Positions 55,254 to 64,000 of a DNA stretch of 64,000 nt are shown here, piece after piece. The notes under the pieces were generated by a model that saw only the letters and a program-made list of their open reading frames with translations, was not told the origin of the DNA and searched no databases. Positions within the stretch are counted from its first letter, which is position 1; every line of letters begins with the position of its first letter. Source of the stretch: an uncultured Alphaproteobacteria bacterium (GTDB taxonomy: Bacteria; Pseudomonadota; Alphaproteobacteria; RF32; CAG-239); NCBI GenBank assembly GCA_944393175.1, contig CALXZH010000029.1:49142-113141 (forward strand). Direction: 5' to 3'. Both the position numbers and the translations under genes were made by a program.

Positions 55254-56153
55254 TTAATATTTTCGGTCAATGATGTATTGGGCCAAATCTTGCAAGGTTT
55301 GCGACTTGTTTCCAAATACAGAAATGATTGCTTTAGCCTCTGATATAAGTTGTTTGGCTATTTGTTTGGCTTGGTCCAATCCATAAAGGCTTACAAAAGT
55401 CACTTTACCTTGAGTGGCGTCTTTGTTTAGAGTTTTGCCTACCAGTGCTTGCTCGCCTTCAACATCTAAAATATCATCGGCAATTTGAAAAGCTATGCCA
55501 ATCTTGCGTGAATAGTCAACAATGGCTTGGCGTTGAGCGGAATCTGCGCGGCCTAAGACGGCTCCTGCCTCGCAGGCAAATCGGATTAATCTGCCGGTTT
55601 TCATTTCTTCTATATGTTTGATGAGATGTTCGCTTTCTTCTGATTGCGGAAGATTTTCAGCAACCAAATCAAGCATTTGTCCGGCAACCATTCCGTCAAA
55701 GGCTCCGGCACCCGATGCCAAAAGCGAGATGAGTTCGCACCGCGTGCTTGAATCTTGACAGGTTTGCGGTGAACTTAAAATTTCAAAAGCATAGGTTAAT
55801 AACCCATCCCCGGCTAAAATGGCCGTTGCTTCATCAAATTGCTTGTGACAAGTGGGTTTGCCGCGACGAAGATCATCATTGTCCATGGCCGGTAAGTCAT
55901 CGTGAATGAGTGAATAAGAGTGCAGCATTTCAAGCGCAACGGCTGTTCTGATAGAGTTTTCAAAATCTATGTCAAAAAGCTTGGCCGTTTCACAGACTAA
56001 AAATGGTCTGAGGCGTTTTCCGCCATTGGTTACGGAATATTGCATGGCTTCAACTACGCGTTTTTCACGCCCTTGCGGCAGTGGAAAAAATGCCGGCAAT
56101 GCTTGGTTAAATTTGGTTGAGTATTCGGAAAGTTTTGTTTTTATGTCAGTCAT
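55254..56153 (-). CDS. ispA: Polyprenyl (farnesyl/geranyl) diphosphate synthase
   Basis: This enzyme condenses isopentenyl with allylic diphosphates to make FPP. From the ATG at 56153 it has 299 residues, the usual IspA length; the frame extends upstream over xseB but without an initiation signal. The first Asp-rich motif is DDLPAMDNDDLRRG (85-97). The substrate lysine region GGKRLRPFL, the GQMLDLV block and the second Asp motif QIADDILDVEG are present. It overlaps xseB by none but starts four bases past its stop, a common xseB-ispA arrangement. GGAATAAAAC lies upstream. Confidence 0.95.
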   Translation of the reverse strand: MTDIKTKLSEYSTKFNQALPAFFPLPQGREKRVVEAMQYSVTNGGKRLRPFLVCETAKLFDIDFENSIRTAVALEMLHSYSLIHDDLPAMDNDDLRRGKPTCHKQFDEATAILAGDGLLTYAFEILSSPQTCQDSSTRCELISLLASGAGAFDGMVAGQMLDLVAENLPQSEESEHLIKHIEEMKTGRLIRFACEAGAVLGRADSAQRQAIVDYSRKIGIAFQIADDILDVEGEQALVGKTLNKDATQGKVTFVSLYGLDQAKQIAKQLISEAKAIISVFGNKSQTLQDLAQYIIDRKY

Positions 56154-56157
56154 TGTT

Positions 56158-56400
56158 TTATTCCATAGGCGGAAGCGGTGCGGTTGACATAGTGCCATCA
56201 GGTGCAATTTCTATTTTTTCAATTTTTAGTTGGGCTGCTTTTAATTTTTGTTCACAAAATTGTTTGAGCTTAACTGCTTGTTCGTAGGCAGATACAGCGT
56301 CGTCTAATTTGATGCGCCCGCCTTCAAGTTCGCGAACTATATTTTCTAACTTGAGAAGTGCGTCTTCAAAACTTAAATCTTTTAATTCTTCTTCACTCAT
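56158..56400 (-). CDS. xseB: Exodeoxyribonuclease VII small subunit
   Basis: This 80-residue subunit joins XseA in degrading single-stranded DNA. The sequence LSFEDALLKLENIVRELEGGRIKLDD, then SAYEQAVKLKQFCEQKLKAAQ, is typical of the family. AAGGAG lies upstream of the ATG. It lies directly before ispA; xseA is not in this window. Confidence 0.95.
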   Translation of the reverse strand: MSEEELKDLSFEDALLKLENIVRELEGGRIKLDDAVSAYEQAVKLKQFCEQKLKAAQLKIEKIEIAPDGTMSTAPLPPME

Positions 56401-56570
56401 TTAATATCTCCTTTTTGATTATAGCAATTTTATTATATTTACTTCAGAAAGGCAACTCTAACAATAGACAATGTGATTAACAGCTAAAGTCTATATAGCT
56501 CTTAGTTTTTCTACAACTCCCGTAAAGGCTCCTTTTATGATACATTAGTGATAAGTAAAGGAGAAATGTC

Positions 56571-56876
56571 ATGAGAGATTTAGCTGTTGTTAAAGGTGCG
56601 GATTTGTTAAAGTCACTGGGAAACGCAAAGCGTTTGGAAATTGTGTGGTGCTTAAGGGAACAAGAGCTTTGCGTCGGTGCTTTGGAGAAAAAAATAGGCT
56701 TAAGTCAGTCGGCCCTTTCTCAACATTTGGCTGTGTTACGCGCTGCTCGAGTGGTTAAAACCAGACGTGAAGCTCAAACAATATATTATTCTCTTCGCAG
56801 TGAAGCTGCTGTAAAAATTTTGAATTTGCTCGATAAAATTTATAACCAACCTTATAAAAGCGAATATGATGTTTAG
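56571..56876 (+). CDS. ArsR/SmtB-family transcriptional regulator
   Basis: This 101-residue winged-helix protein has LLKSLGNAKRLEIVWCL, then ELCVGALEKKIGLSQSALSQHLAVLRAARVVKTRREAQTIYYSL, the recognisable ArsR fold. The Cys in ELCV matches the position used by some redox- or sulfur-sensing relatives (the NolR/BigR/SqrR group), but the second sensor Cys near the C-terminus is missing; the other Cys (WCL) is in helix 2. The target is unknown. AAGGAG precedes the ATG. The stop overlaps the convergent rnd stop by four bases. Confidence 0.9.
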   Translation: MRDLAVVKGADLLKSLGNAKRLEIVWCLREQELCVGALEKKIGLSQSALSQHLAVLRAARVVKTRREAQTIYYSLRSEAAVKILNLLDKIYNQPYKSEYDV

Positions 56877-58042
56877 GCTTGAGCTGTGTCAATATGCGAG
56901 ATTTTTATGGCGTGCTTGGCACAATCATAGCTGATGCTTAATTGACCATTTTTAAGCTCAAGTGCTTGCTTGCCAAAGAGTTCTTTGCGCCATCCTTTGA
57001 ATATGGGTAAGGAGTTGTCATCGTGGGCAGAAAAGCGTTTTAATTCTTCTTCTGAGGCTATCAATTTGGCGACAACGCCGCTTTCTTGACTGACAAGTTT
57101 TAATAAGAGTTTTAAGAGCTCGTAGAGTCCGGAACTTCCTTGCGGGAGAGGCTTGTCTTTGGGAAGTTTTACATAATTTTCGGGCGAAATTTGAAGTGCC
57201 GTTTGGGTGACCTCTAAAATTTCCGTACCTAATTTTCCTCCGGATATTTCTTTACGCATTCCGCGGACTTGTTCCAATTCTTCTTTGGTTGTCGGGCAAA
57301 GAGCGGCAATATTGACCAGCAAGTCATCTTTGATGATGTTTTGTCTGGGGACATCTTTGCGTTGAGCCCTTTCTTCGCGCCAGGCGGCTAATTCGCGCAA
57401 AACAGTCAACATTTTGGGACTATGGGAGCGATGTCTGATTTTGAGCCATGCATCATGCGGAGAAACAACATATGTCTCCGGTTTGGTTAAAAGTTTCGCT
57501 TCTTCGTCCAGCCAGTGAAGACGTTTGTTTTCTTGAAGTTGTTGCTTTAGCCCGAGGTAAACGTTTACCAAGTGTGTTACGTCGCTTAAGGCATAGTGCA
57601 GTTGATTCTCATCTAACGGCCGCAAGGACCAGTTTGATAAGCGGGAGGTCTTGTCTAATTCTATATTGCAGATTTTTTTGACCAAGGTTTCGTAGCTTAC
57701 CGAATCGCCATAACCACAAACCATGGCGGCGATTTGTGTGTCAAATAAAGGTTCGGGAATGAAACCAGTCAGCTTGTATAGTATTTCAATATCTTGTCGG
57801 CAGGAGTGAAATACTTTGGTAATTTGCGGATTATGTAATAGTGCAAAGAAAGGTGATAAATCCAAATCAGGTGCTAAGGGGTCAATAATGGCCGCATCAT
57901 CTATGGCTCCAACTTGAATTAGGCATAAATGGGCATAGTAGGTTTTTTCTCTTAAAAACTCTAAATCAACCGTAATAAATTCGTGGCCTTGAAGTGATGT
58001 ACAAAAATCTTGCAGAGCGTTGGTGGTATTTATTAGTTTCAT
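56873..58042 (-). CDS. rnd: Ribonuclease D
   Basis: RNase D is a 3'-5' exonuclease that trims tRNA precursors. The 389 residues have the DEDD nuclease core (FITVDLEFLREKTYYAHLCLIQVG, VFHSCRQDIEILY, LHYALSDVTHLVNVYLGLK) and the HRDC domain (LTVLRELAAWREERAQRKDVPRQNIIKDDLL). It ends within the convergent ArsR gene. The start codon lies after a weak ribosome site. Length fits the family. Confidence 0.94.
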   Translation of the reverse strand: MKLINTTNALQDFCTSLQGHEFITVDLEFLREKTYYAHLCLIQVGAIDDAAIIDPLAPDLDLSPFFALLHNPQITKVFHSCRQDIEILYKLTGFIPEPLFDTQIAAMVCGYGDSVSYETLVKKICNIELDKTSRLSNWSLRPLDENQLHYALSDVTHLVNVYLGLKQQLQENKRLHWLDEEAKLLTKPETYVVSPHDAWLKIRHRSHSPKMLTVLRELAAWREERAQRKDVPRQNIIKDDLLVNIAALCPTTKEELEQVRGMRKEISGGKLGTEILEVTQTALQISPENYVKLPKDKPLPQGSSGLYELLKLLLKLVSQESGVVAKLIASEEELKRFSAHDDNSLPIFKGWRKELFGKQALELKNGQLSISYDCAKHAIKISHIDTAQA

Positions 58043-58141
58043 TTTTTATCCATTATTGATTCGTTTTTGAAAAATAATAGCTGATTGTTGTTAATTTTCG
58101 TTTAATGTCAAAAAAAATTTTAAAAAAATTGAAAAAAATAC

Positions 58142-58170
58142 TTGCAATTTTGTCTATATGGCTATATAGA
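58142..58170 (+). promoter_or_regulatory. Sigma70-type promoter for the 58277 gene
   Basis: TTGCAA (58142-58147), a 17-base spacer and TATAGA (58165-58170). Leader of about 100 nt follows, without a Shine-Dalgarno sequence. Confidence 0.5.
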
Positions 58171-58276
58171 GCAAATCAGAATATATATCATTATGTATGT
58201 TGGTTAAAGGTGGTGGTTTTAATCAGCAAGTGTGAATTCACCAAAAAATTATTAATTTTATTAAATTTACTGCCTT

Positions 58277-58816
58277 ATGGGAACAAATGAAACAAGTAAA
58301 GTAAAGAGATTTTTGTTTGCACCAAAAAATGCATCTCTCAAAGCGGCATTAGAAAGCCAGAGTAACAACGTTCGCCAAGCTGTGTATTTGTCGCGGTATG
58401 TGGCAGAGGACTACATGCGAATTAGAATTCGTAATCACTCCAACACAACGCAAGGTATTGCTCGCGCCATGGCTCATCGTGTGACACCGATTACCTACTA
58501 CAAGCTTCATGCTTATGGGTATGGTGATGACAAATGTACTCAGGTTGTCGGTACCATCCGCGTTGAGGGAAAGTCCTTTGACGAAGTCGTGGAAGTGGCA
58601 AAGTGCATTATCGAAGAGGTGGCGGCTTATGACAAGATTTATCTCAAGATGAAGGTATCGGACATCCTGGCACGTGATGAAACGCCGTGGGTTGAAGTCT
58701 TCTGTACAAAAAATCGCCGGTTGAGAGTTGATCAGTGGAAACCGCAGCTCGACAAGATTGCTCAGGCGCTCGGTTCGGAGGTCGTTCTTTGGGATGCTGA
58801 AATTCGTGAATTTTAA
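58277..58816 (+). CDS. Unknown cytoplasmic protein (SD-less start)
   Basis: This 179-residue protein has no family I recognise. It begins MGTNETSKVKRFLFAPKNAS, has a helical middle with basic residues (YLSRYVAEDYMRIRIRNHS) and mixed alpha/beta segments (GTIRVEGKSFDEVVEVAKCIIEEV, LKMKVSDILARDETPWVEV). There is no signal peptide. The ATG follows AATTTTATTAAATTTACTGC with no ribosome site, although a sigma70-like promoter lies about 105 bases upstream. The coding DNA is GC-richer than its flanks. A strong terminator follows. Confidence 0.62.
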   Translation: MGTNETSKVKRFLFAPKNASLKAALESQSNNVRQAVYLSRYVAEDYMRIRIRNHSNTTQGIARAMAHRVTPITYYKLHAYGYGDDKCTQVVGTIRVEGKSFDEVVEVAKCIIEEVAAYDKIYLKMKVSDILARDETPWVEVFCTKNRRLRVDQWKPQLDKIAQALGSEVVLWDAEIREF

Positions 58817-58847
58817 GTATCCGTAAGCCAGAAAAAGGAAATTTGAA

Positions 58848-58879
58848 GGGGTTGGTCAAAAGACCACCCCTTTTTTTGT
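58848..58879. terminator. Terminator after the 58277 gene
   Basis: AAGGGGTTGGTC pairs with GACCACCCCTT (one mismatch/bulge) across AAAA, followed by T7. Confidence 0.85.
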
Positions 58880-59727
58880 TAAGGCGTTTCATATGATAAT
58901 ATAGGTCTAACATACATTCCATATCCAGGGCGGTCATCGGTTTTGTAGCTAGTGTTATAAAATCCATTACCGCTAACATGCCACATGTGAAATCCCCAAG
59001 CTTTGGTATCTGAGAATTGTGTGGATGACCAGTAAAACTCTCTGTCGATTGTTTCCGCTCCAAAAGAAGATAAAAGTGTCATAGTATTGTCTATTGTCGT
59101 TTTTACATCGTATAGACTGATTAACTCTTTGATACTTGGTAAAAACCACTGGTTCTTTTTGCAAAAGTCTGCAGAACAGTATTGAGGCTCGTATGCATTG
59201 GCTGCCTCTGCTGCATAAGTAGTAGATTTATCTGCTAAAATAGTGTCTGTGTTATATCTTCCATTACTGCCACATTTTTTTAAGTCGTCTGTGAAAAGAC
59301 AAACATCCAGATTTTTTATTAGAACATTTCCTCTTGACCAGGGCATCATTTTATGTCCTGTACTTCCGTCTTTTTGAACACAATTTAGAGCTACAGCTAA
59401 ATGATTTTGTTCATCAAATATGACGCCGATGGGATAAATATTTGTTGGTAGTTTATTGGCGTCATAGCATAATTTATTACTTCCTAAAACGCTACCAACG
59501 CTACATTCTATGTTATCTTTAGAACAGAAAAATTTTGAGAAGTCGGTTGGACATCTTACGTGAGGTTTTTCTAAACATTCATCGGCAGTCATCGTGTATC
59601 CTAATTCAAGACAATCAGGTGTTGACGTGCAATTTAGATTGGATGCGGAGGCTGAGTATGAGTATGGTGGAATTAAAAGATATATGCTTATTGTAAGGTA
59701 AGAGAATGTTCTTGGTAAAAATTTCAT
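58879..59727 (-). CDS. Secreted Cys-rich protein with DUF1566 (Lcl C-terminal) domain
   Basis: This 282-residue protein has a signal peptide to about residue 26 (YLTISIYLLIPPYSYSASA). The N-terminal part is cysteine-rich, with CTSTPDCLELGYTMTADEC and CPTDFSKFFC. The C-terminal 160 residues match DUF1566: GNVLIKNLDVC, WFLPSIKELISLYD, FYWSSTQFSDTKAWGF and YVRPIL. Such domains occur in secreted or surface proteins, often of uncertain role. Disulfides are probable, fitting the DsbA-like gene nearby. Start not supported by a strong ribosome site. An AT-rich gap of about 230 bases separates it from the 59956 gene. Confidence 0.75.
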   Translation of the reverse strand: MKFLPRTFSYLTISIYLLIPPYSYSASASNLNCTSTPDCLELGYTMTADECLEKPHVRCPTDFSKFFCSKDNIECSVGSVLGSNKLCYDANKLPTNIYPIGVIFDEQNHLAVALNCVQKDGSTGHKMMPWSRGNVLIKNLDVCLFTDDLKKCGSNGRYNTDTILADKSTTYAAEAANAYEPQYCSADFCKKNQWFLPSIKELISLYDVKTTIDNTMTLLSSFGAETIDREFYWSSTQFSDTKAWGFHMWHVSGNGFYNTSYKTDDRPGYGMYVRPILSYETP

Positions 59728-59878
59728 AATTACACCTCATAAAATAGGTTAAGTTTTTATAATTCTACCAAATATTTCTATTTAAGTCAATCATTTATAA
59801 AATGTTTTTTTTATTTTGGCTAAAACGTGTATTCATAAAGAATAAATAAAAATAAAGAAATTTTGTTTTCTTTATGGG

Positions 59879-59907
59879 TTGATTTTGTCTAAAAAATTTA
59901 TTATAAC
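59879..59907 (+). promoter_or_regulatory. Sigma70-type promoter for the 59956 gene
   Basis: TTGATT (59879-59884), a 17-base spacer and TATAAC (59902-59907). Transcription should start near 59914, giving a leader of about 40 nt without a Shine-Dalgarno sequence. Confidence 0.55.
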
Positions 59908-59955
59908 GATTTATGAATTAATCCTTTTATGTTTTATTTTTTTATTTTTATTTTT

Positions 59956-61059
59956 ATGGAAGCAAGTAAAGTTTTGGCCCTGATGGCAGAGATTATGAGT
60001 GATGACGTGCAGAAGTTTAACTATTCTCCGCAAGATGTGATTGACATTTATTGTCAAGTTCGGAACTGTGAAGAAAACTTAAAGCAACGTCAGAAAAAAA
60101 TGTGTGCAACACCCGTGATTCCGTTGAAATTGAGTGCTCTTGCCGCAATGAAGCTGCATTTGTGCAATATCTATGAGTTTATTACCAAAGATGAAGCCGG
60201 TGCCGCAAAGATGGAACGTTGGTATCATAAATCTAAACAGGGCGTTTCTTTGGAAAACAAAACAAAGGTTTTGACCCCGAAGAAACCTGCTGCTAAGAAG
60301 AAAATTCAATCTTCTTCCAAGGGCGTTTCTTCGCTTTGGCTCGGCGTGCAAAAAAGTCAACCTCTCATTGAGACGTGCAAACTCTTGACCGATGAAAAGG
60401 TTTGGAAAGGCGAAATGCATCAGTCACAGGTATCCGAATCGGCCATGAAAAAATTTTTCTTTACTTTGTGTAAGGATGAATATTGGTTCGGACAGTTGCA
60501 AAAAAATGTGTATGTTGCAATTGACTGTGAGCAAAGAGTGAAAGCTTTGGTGCAGTCGCGTTTGCATTTACAAAATTATTTCAAATTTAACTATCATAAA
60601 GAAGCGGAAGTTGAATTTGAAGATTGGTATCAATCAGTGTTGTCCGTGCTTAAGCCTGATATTGATTTGCTGGAAAAAGTGATTGCAAATGCTCGGACTG
60701 AGACTGAACTTTTGAGTGCTCAAGCTGACTTTAGTAATTTTTGGGGAAGGTTACAGCCGTTTTGCGGGCAGGCTTGTTGGCTAAATTTAACGACCCAAAT
60801 AAGAGCACCGAAAGGTGTTGAACCGGAGCACAAAATGTTTGTTTTGGATAGTCTGGCTTTGTTGGAGAAACACTATAATGTAGCTCAAAATGAGTTACTA
60901 TCCGAAATTAAACACTCAAAGCAAGAAATTATCGGCTTGGAGGCAAAACATTTTTTGCTCTTGCGAAAAGAATTGAAAAAAATTACGCAAGTCAAACGAA
61001 TCGTCGTCTTTACAAAAGATTGTTCGGAAAGAGGAGCTTTTGTATGGACTTGTGAGTGA
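59956..61059 (+). CDS. Unknown helical cytoplasmic protein (SD-less start)
   Basis: I chose the ATG at 59956 (367 residues, MEASKVLALMAEIM onward), because the earlier frame merely translates a T-rich tract into Phe. No family recognised. Most of it is helical: KVEEDWYQ-like and LLEKVIANARTETELLSAQ segments, with a basic linker near 95-120 (KKPAAKKKIQSSSK). The C-terminus (LLRKELKKITQVKRIVVFTK) is basic. No signal peptide. A/T-only leader, no ribosome site; sigma70-like promoter just upstream and a strong terminator just downstream, so it is monocistronic. Confidence 0.65.
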   Translation: MEASKVLALMAEIMSDDVQKFNYSPQDVIDIYCQVRNCEENLKQRQKKMCATPVIPLKLSALAAMKLHLCNIYEFITKDEAGAAKMERWYHKSKQGVSLENKTKVLTPKKPAAKKKIQSSSKGVSSLWLGVQKSQPLIETCKLLTDEKVWKGEMHQSQVSESAMKKFFFTLCKDEYWFGQLQKNVYVAIDCEQRVKALVQSRLHLQNYFKFNYHKEAEVEFEDWYQSVLSVLKPDIDLLEKVIANARTETELLSAQADFSNFWGRLQPFCGQACWLNLTTQIRAPKGVEPEHKMFVLDSLALLEKHYNVAQNELLSEIKHSKQEIIGLEAKHFLLLRKELKKITQVKRIVVFTKDCSERGAFVWTCE

Positions 61060-61065
61060 TTTTTT

Positions 61066-61099
61066 GGGGGCGGGACGCGTGCGTCTTGCCCTTTTTTTG
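61066..61099 (+). terminator. Terminator of the 59956 gene
   Basis: GGGCGGGACGC pairs with GCGTCTTGCCC (loop GT, small mismatches), followed by T7. Confidence 0.85.
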
Positions 61100-61197
61100 T
61101 GCCTTAAAGGGGTAAATTGTGTTTAATTGCTTGCAAATGGGGATTTTTGATTCTACAAATAGAAAGCTTGTTAATTAATATTAATAAAGAGGTTTTT

Positions 61198-62970
61198 ATG
61201 AATCAATATCGAACACATACCTGCGGAGAATTGCGGGAGAATGATGTGAATAAAACCGTGACTTTAGCCGGTTGGATACATCGTAAGCGAAATTTGGGAA
61301 ATCTATGTTTTATAGATTTACGAGATCATTATGGAATTACCCAATGTGTGATTGACAGTTCTTCCGATTTGTTCGATAAAATCAACGATATTCGCGTGGA
61401 AAGTGTTATTGGTGTTACGGGGAAAGTATTGCACCGCGAAAGCGTTAATAAAAATATGCCGACGGGCGATATTGAAATTAAGGTTGAGGCGCTGGAAGTT
61501 TATTCTCGGGCAGAGGTTTTGCCTTTCCAAGTTGCTCAGGAAGATGATGCCCCTGAAGAATTGCGCTTGAAATATCGTTTCTTGGATTTGCGTAAAGAGC
61601 GCATTCACCAAAATATTATGTTGCGCTCAAAGGTTATCTCGGCAATGCGTCGTTTGATGACAGAGCAGGGCTTTACCGAATATCAAACCCCGATTTTGAC
61701 AGCATCTTCTCCGGAAGGTGCACGCGACTTTTTAGTTCCGTCTCGTATTAATCCAGGAAAATTCTATGCTTTGCCTCAAGCTCCGCAGCAATTCAAACAA
61801 TTGTTGATGGTGGCTGGATTTGATAAATATTTCCAAATTGCTCCTTGTTTTCGTGATGAAGACCCGAGAGCTGACCGTTCTCCCGGTGAATTTTATCAAC
61901 TTGATATGGAAATGTCTTTTGCTACTCAAGAAGATGTTTTCAAGGTTATTGAACACGCTATGGGTGGTGTATTTAACGAATTTGCTAACGGCAAAAAGGT
62001 TGACCAAGCTCCGTTTATACATATTCCGTTCAGAGAGGCAATGCTGAAATATGGTTCGGATAAGCCGGATTTACGCAATCCGTTGATTATTCAATGCGCT
62101 ACTAAATTGTTTGGTAATTCGGGCTTTGGAGTGTATGACAATAAAGTGGCAGAAGGAAACGATGTTCGCGCCATCGTGGTTCCGGGAATTGCTGATAAGC
62201 CGCGCTCTTTCTTTGATAAATTGGATGCTTTTGCCAAAGAAAATGATATGGGCGGTATTGCATATATTGCTTTTGCCGAAGGCGGAGCAAAAGGTATTGC
62301 CAAATTGTTGAGTGCCGAAAAATTGCAAGAAATTAAATCTAGCCTCAATGCAAAAGACGGCGATGCCATCTTGTTTATGGTCGGCAGTGGTTTGAAACTT
62401 TCTAAATTTGCCGGTAAGGTTCGTTTGAAACTCGGTGAAGACTTAGGTATTAATGAAAAAGATGTCTTTAGAATTTGCTGGGTGGTTGACTTCCCGTTCT
62501 ATGAGGAAAATGAAGAAACCGGTGCGGTTGAATTCTCTCATAACCCGTTCTCTATGCCTCAAGGGGGAATGGATGCTTTGTGCAATAAAAAGCCTTTGGA
62601 GATTTTGGCTTACCAATATGACTTGGTTTGCAATGGTGTTGAATTGGCTTCGGGCGGTGTTCGCAATCACGAGCCGGAAATTATGTATAAGGCTTTTGAA
62701 ATTGCCGGTTATAACAAAGAATTTGTGGACAGCAAGTTCGGCGGAATGATTAACGCCTTTAAGTATGGCGCTCCTCCGCACGCCGGTTGTGCCCCTGGAA
62801 TTGACCGTACGGTTATGTTGCTGTTGGATGAGCCGATTATTCGCGACGTTATCTTGTTCCCACTGAATGGTAAGGCGCAAGATTTGATGATGCAGGCTCC
62901 AAACTTTGTAACCGATAAACAATTGGAAGAATTGCATATTAAAATTGTTCCGGTTGAAGAAAAGAAATAA
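61198..62970 (+). CDS. aspS: Aspartyl-tRNA synthetase
   Basis: AspRS charges tRNA-Asp (and often tRNA-Asn in bacteria lacking AsnRS). From the ATG at 61198 (AGAGG nine bases upstream) it has 590 residues, the bacterial length. The OB anticodon domain opens [22 protein letters not shown]. Class II motif 2 is [20 protein letters not shown], and motif 3 is [15 protein letters not shown]. The bacterial insert domain and [11 protein letters not shown] are present. A longer frame to 61117 is not supported. A terminator follows. Confidence 0.97.
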   Translation: MNQYRTHTCGELRENDVNKTVTLAGWIHRKRNLGNLCFIDLRDHYGITQCVIDSSSDLFDKINDIRVESVIGVTGKVLHRESVNKNMPTGDIEIKVEALEVYSRAEVLPFQVAQEDDAPEELRLKYRFLDLRKERIHQNIMLRSKVISAMRRLMTEQGFTEYQTPILTASSPEGARDFLVPSRINPGKFYALPQAPQQFKQLLMVAGFDKYFQIAPCFRDEDPRADRSPGEFYQLDMEMSFATQEDVFKVIEHAMGGVFNEFANGKKVDQAPFIHIPFREAMLKYGSDKPDLRNPLIIQCATKLFGNSGFGVYDNKVAEGNDVRAIVVPGIADKPRSFFDKLDAFAKENDMGGIAYIAFAEGGAKGIAKLLSAEKLQEIKSSLNAKDGDAILFMVGSGLKLSKFAGKVRLKLGEDLGINEKDVFRICWVVDFPFYEENEETGAVEFSHNPFSMPQGGMDALCNKKPLEILAYQYDLVCNGVELASGGVRNHEPEIMYKAFEIAGYNKEFVDSKFGGMINAFKYGAPPHAGCAPGIDRTVMLLLDEPIIRDVILFPLNGKAQDLMMQAPNFVTDKQLEELHIKIVPVEEKK

Positions 62971-62973
62971 GTA

Positions 62974-63003
62974 AAAAAAGCCTCTCTGCGGAGAGGCTTT
63001 TTT
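62974..63003 (+). terminator. Terminator of aspS
   Basis: AAAAAGCCTCTC pairs with GAGAGGCTTTTT across TGCG, followed by T. Confidence 0.9.
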
Positions 63004-63070
63004 ATATACTAAAATTTAAGTTAAATGTGATATAAGGAAAAAAAAGGTTATCAATCACGGAGAAATAAAT

Positions 63071-63739
63071 ATGAGAAAACTGTTAATGTTGTGGAGTGTG
63101 GTGCTGGTTTTAAGTGCTTGTAAATCAGTCTCATTTAATGATTTGACAATGCGTGTTCCGAATCCGCAATTGTTGCCACCGTTAAAGGCAGAAGTGGATC
63201 AAGCAAGCATTAAAGACAGTTTTGATACTACGATTACCGGCTCGTCGGCCGGCAGTGGCTTGGGCTCGGAAGATTGGCGGGTGAGCGGAGAAAGTTATAC
63301 CTTTGTGAAGAAAAAAGACAGCAGAACGCGAGATATGATAACCTTATTTGATAGAAATGTTGAAAATATTTCTCAAGTTTATGGTGAGCGCAAGGGAAGT
63401 ATTAAAATGCGTTTTACGAATAGCCGCATTTATTCTTCGGGATTGTATTATACCGTGCCGTCTTGGGTTAGTCTTTACAGCTTAAATTTATTGGGTTTTC
63501 CGTACGGATATAAAAATACAGATTTGGAAGTTGAGGTCTCTATTTTTAATAAACAAGGTGATTTGGTTTGGAAAGATACCAAAACAGGTAATGGTGAAGA
63601 AATTGTGGCAATGTATTATGGCTATAACGAAGAAGAAGCCTTAGTGATGAGTTCTATTAGAGCTTTGAAAGATGCTTTGCGAAAGATAAATTTGGATATT
63701 GCAAACGATTTTGAAGGAATTATAAAGGGTTTGCAATAA
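63071..63739 (+). CDS. Predicted lipoprotein of unknown function
   Basis: This 222-residue protein has a clear lipobox LSAC at Cys17 and a mature domain without recognised family: DQASIKDSFDTTITGSSAGSG, DSRTRDMITLFDRNVENISQ, a hydrophobic turn YYTVPSWVSLYSLNLLGFPYG, and a C-terminal helix EEEALVMSSIRALKDALRKI. GGAG lies nine bases upstream of the ATG. It sits between aspS and tRNA-Gln. The fold resembles small outer-membrane or periplasmic lipoproteins in general terms only. Confidence 0.75.
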   Translation: MRKLLMLWSVVLVLSACKSVSFNDLTMRVPNPQLLPPLKAEVDQASIKDSFDTTITGSSAGSGLGSEDWRVSGESYTFVKKKDSRTRDMITLFDRNVENISQVYGERKGSIKMRFTNSRIYSSGLYYTVPSWVSLYSLNLLGFPYGYKNTDLEVEVSIFNKQGDLVWKDTKTGNGEEIVAMYYGYNEEEALVMSSIRALKDALRKINLDIANDFEGIIKGLQ

Positions 63740-63806
63740 ATGTAATTAGATAAAAAAATATTTTGACTTCTTAAAGAAAAAAGAGTAAATATCTTAACGC
63801 ATTTAA

Positions 63807-63880
63807 TGCCTCGTCGTCTAACGGTAGGACACGACACTCTGGATGTTGGTATCTTGGTTCGAATCCAGGCGAGGCAGCCA
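63807..63880 (+). tRNA. tRNA-Gln (anticodon CUG)
   Basis: This 74-nt cloverleaf includes the encoded CCA. The acceptor stem is TGCCTCG with CGAGGCA, then discriminator G and CCA. The anticodon arm is CGACA-CTCTGGA-TGTTG, giving anticodon CTG after T33. The T-arm contains GGTTCGAATCC. U1-A72 weak pairing at the acceptor end is typical for Gln. The gene is followed by its own terminator. Confidence 0.95.
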
Positions 63881-63889
63881 ATTTGGAGA

Positions 63890-63926
63890 GGAGTTGTATT
63901 TTCCGATACAACTCCTTGTTTTTTCT
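63890..63926 (+). terminator. Terminator of tRNA-Gln
   Basis: GGAGTTGTAT pairs exactly with ATACAACTCC (loop TTTCCG), followed by TTGTTTTTTC. Confidence 0.9.
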
Positions 63927-64000
63927 CAATAAATTGCGGTTCGCAAAAATTCTTATACCCAATTTGCACTTTTTCGTTATCATTTGCTTGAACGCCTTGC

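Noticed and set aside
58105..58290. 61-codon plus-strand frame before the 58277 gene
   Set aside because: It crosses the candidate promoter and leader and is mostly Lys, Ile and Leu from AT-rich DNA.

Overview
The window looks like chromosome from an AT-rich, flagellated alphaproteobacterium, probably an uncultured host-associated lineage. The main evidence is the flagellar order fliL-fliM-DUF6468-motE, which is alphaproteobacterial, together with the pal-cpoB-tilS-ftsH-glmM order, a 6S RNA and housekeeping genes with ordinary Shine-Dalgarno (SD) sequences. No phage, insertion sequence, integrase or CRISPR array was seen. The placement is inference from gene content; no rRNA gene is present to test it.

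Layout. 1-700: 3' part of fliP. 753-8968: accessory surface region with a small outer-membrane barrel, two large paralogous secreted lipoproteins and a second barrel, separated by long AT-rich leaders. 8969-14474: a membrane-anchored unknown, a 6S RNA, ppdK and an NSS-family transporter. 14636-17720: a DUF1796 gene and three unknown genes. 17933-23975: pal, cpoB, tilS, ftsH, glmM. 24062-29803: small genes, uvrC, pgsA, and an OmpR/EnvZ-type regulator and kinase. 29979-33802: an acidic repeat protein, a lipoprotein and a secreted nuclease. 33916-36065: rplU, rpmA, obgE, rsfS. 36190-38163: a structured leader and a flagellin gene broken by one in-frame stop. 38203-39564: rlmH between two small paralogs. 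39655-47513 (minus): fliL, fliM, DUF6468, motE, a large TPR protein and uvrB in one tight run. 47800-52590: a pilin-like gene pair, including a 1063-residue prepilin with a tail-fibre-like body, and a secreted unknown. 52592-58042: phosphate transporter plus DUF47 partner, DsbA-like protein, ispA, xseB, ArsR regulator, rnd. 58277-63739: two unknown genes, a DUF1566 exoprotein, aspS and a lipoprotein. 63807-63880: tRNA-Gln(CUG).

How the parts relate. Motility is represented by fliP, fliL, fliM, motE, a YjfB-like small protein and the flagellin. Envelope functions are represented by pal/cpoB, FtsH, GlmM, PgsA, barrels and lipoproteins. A second layer of about ten unknown genes lies between the core genes. 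These genes start after A/T-only leaders with no recognisable SD, yet several have sigma70-type promoters with exact 17-base spacers. The most unusual items are the interrupted flagellin with its beta-helix-like insert and elaborate leader RNA, the paralogous lipoprotein system, the giant prepilin, and the SD-less gene class.
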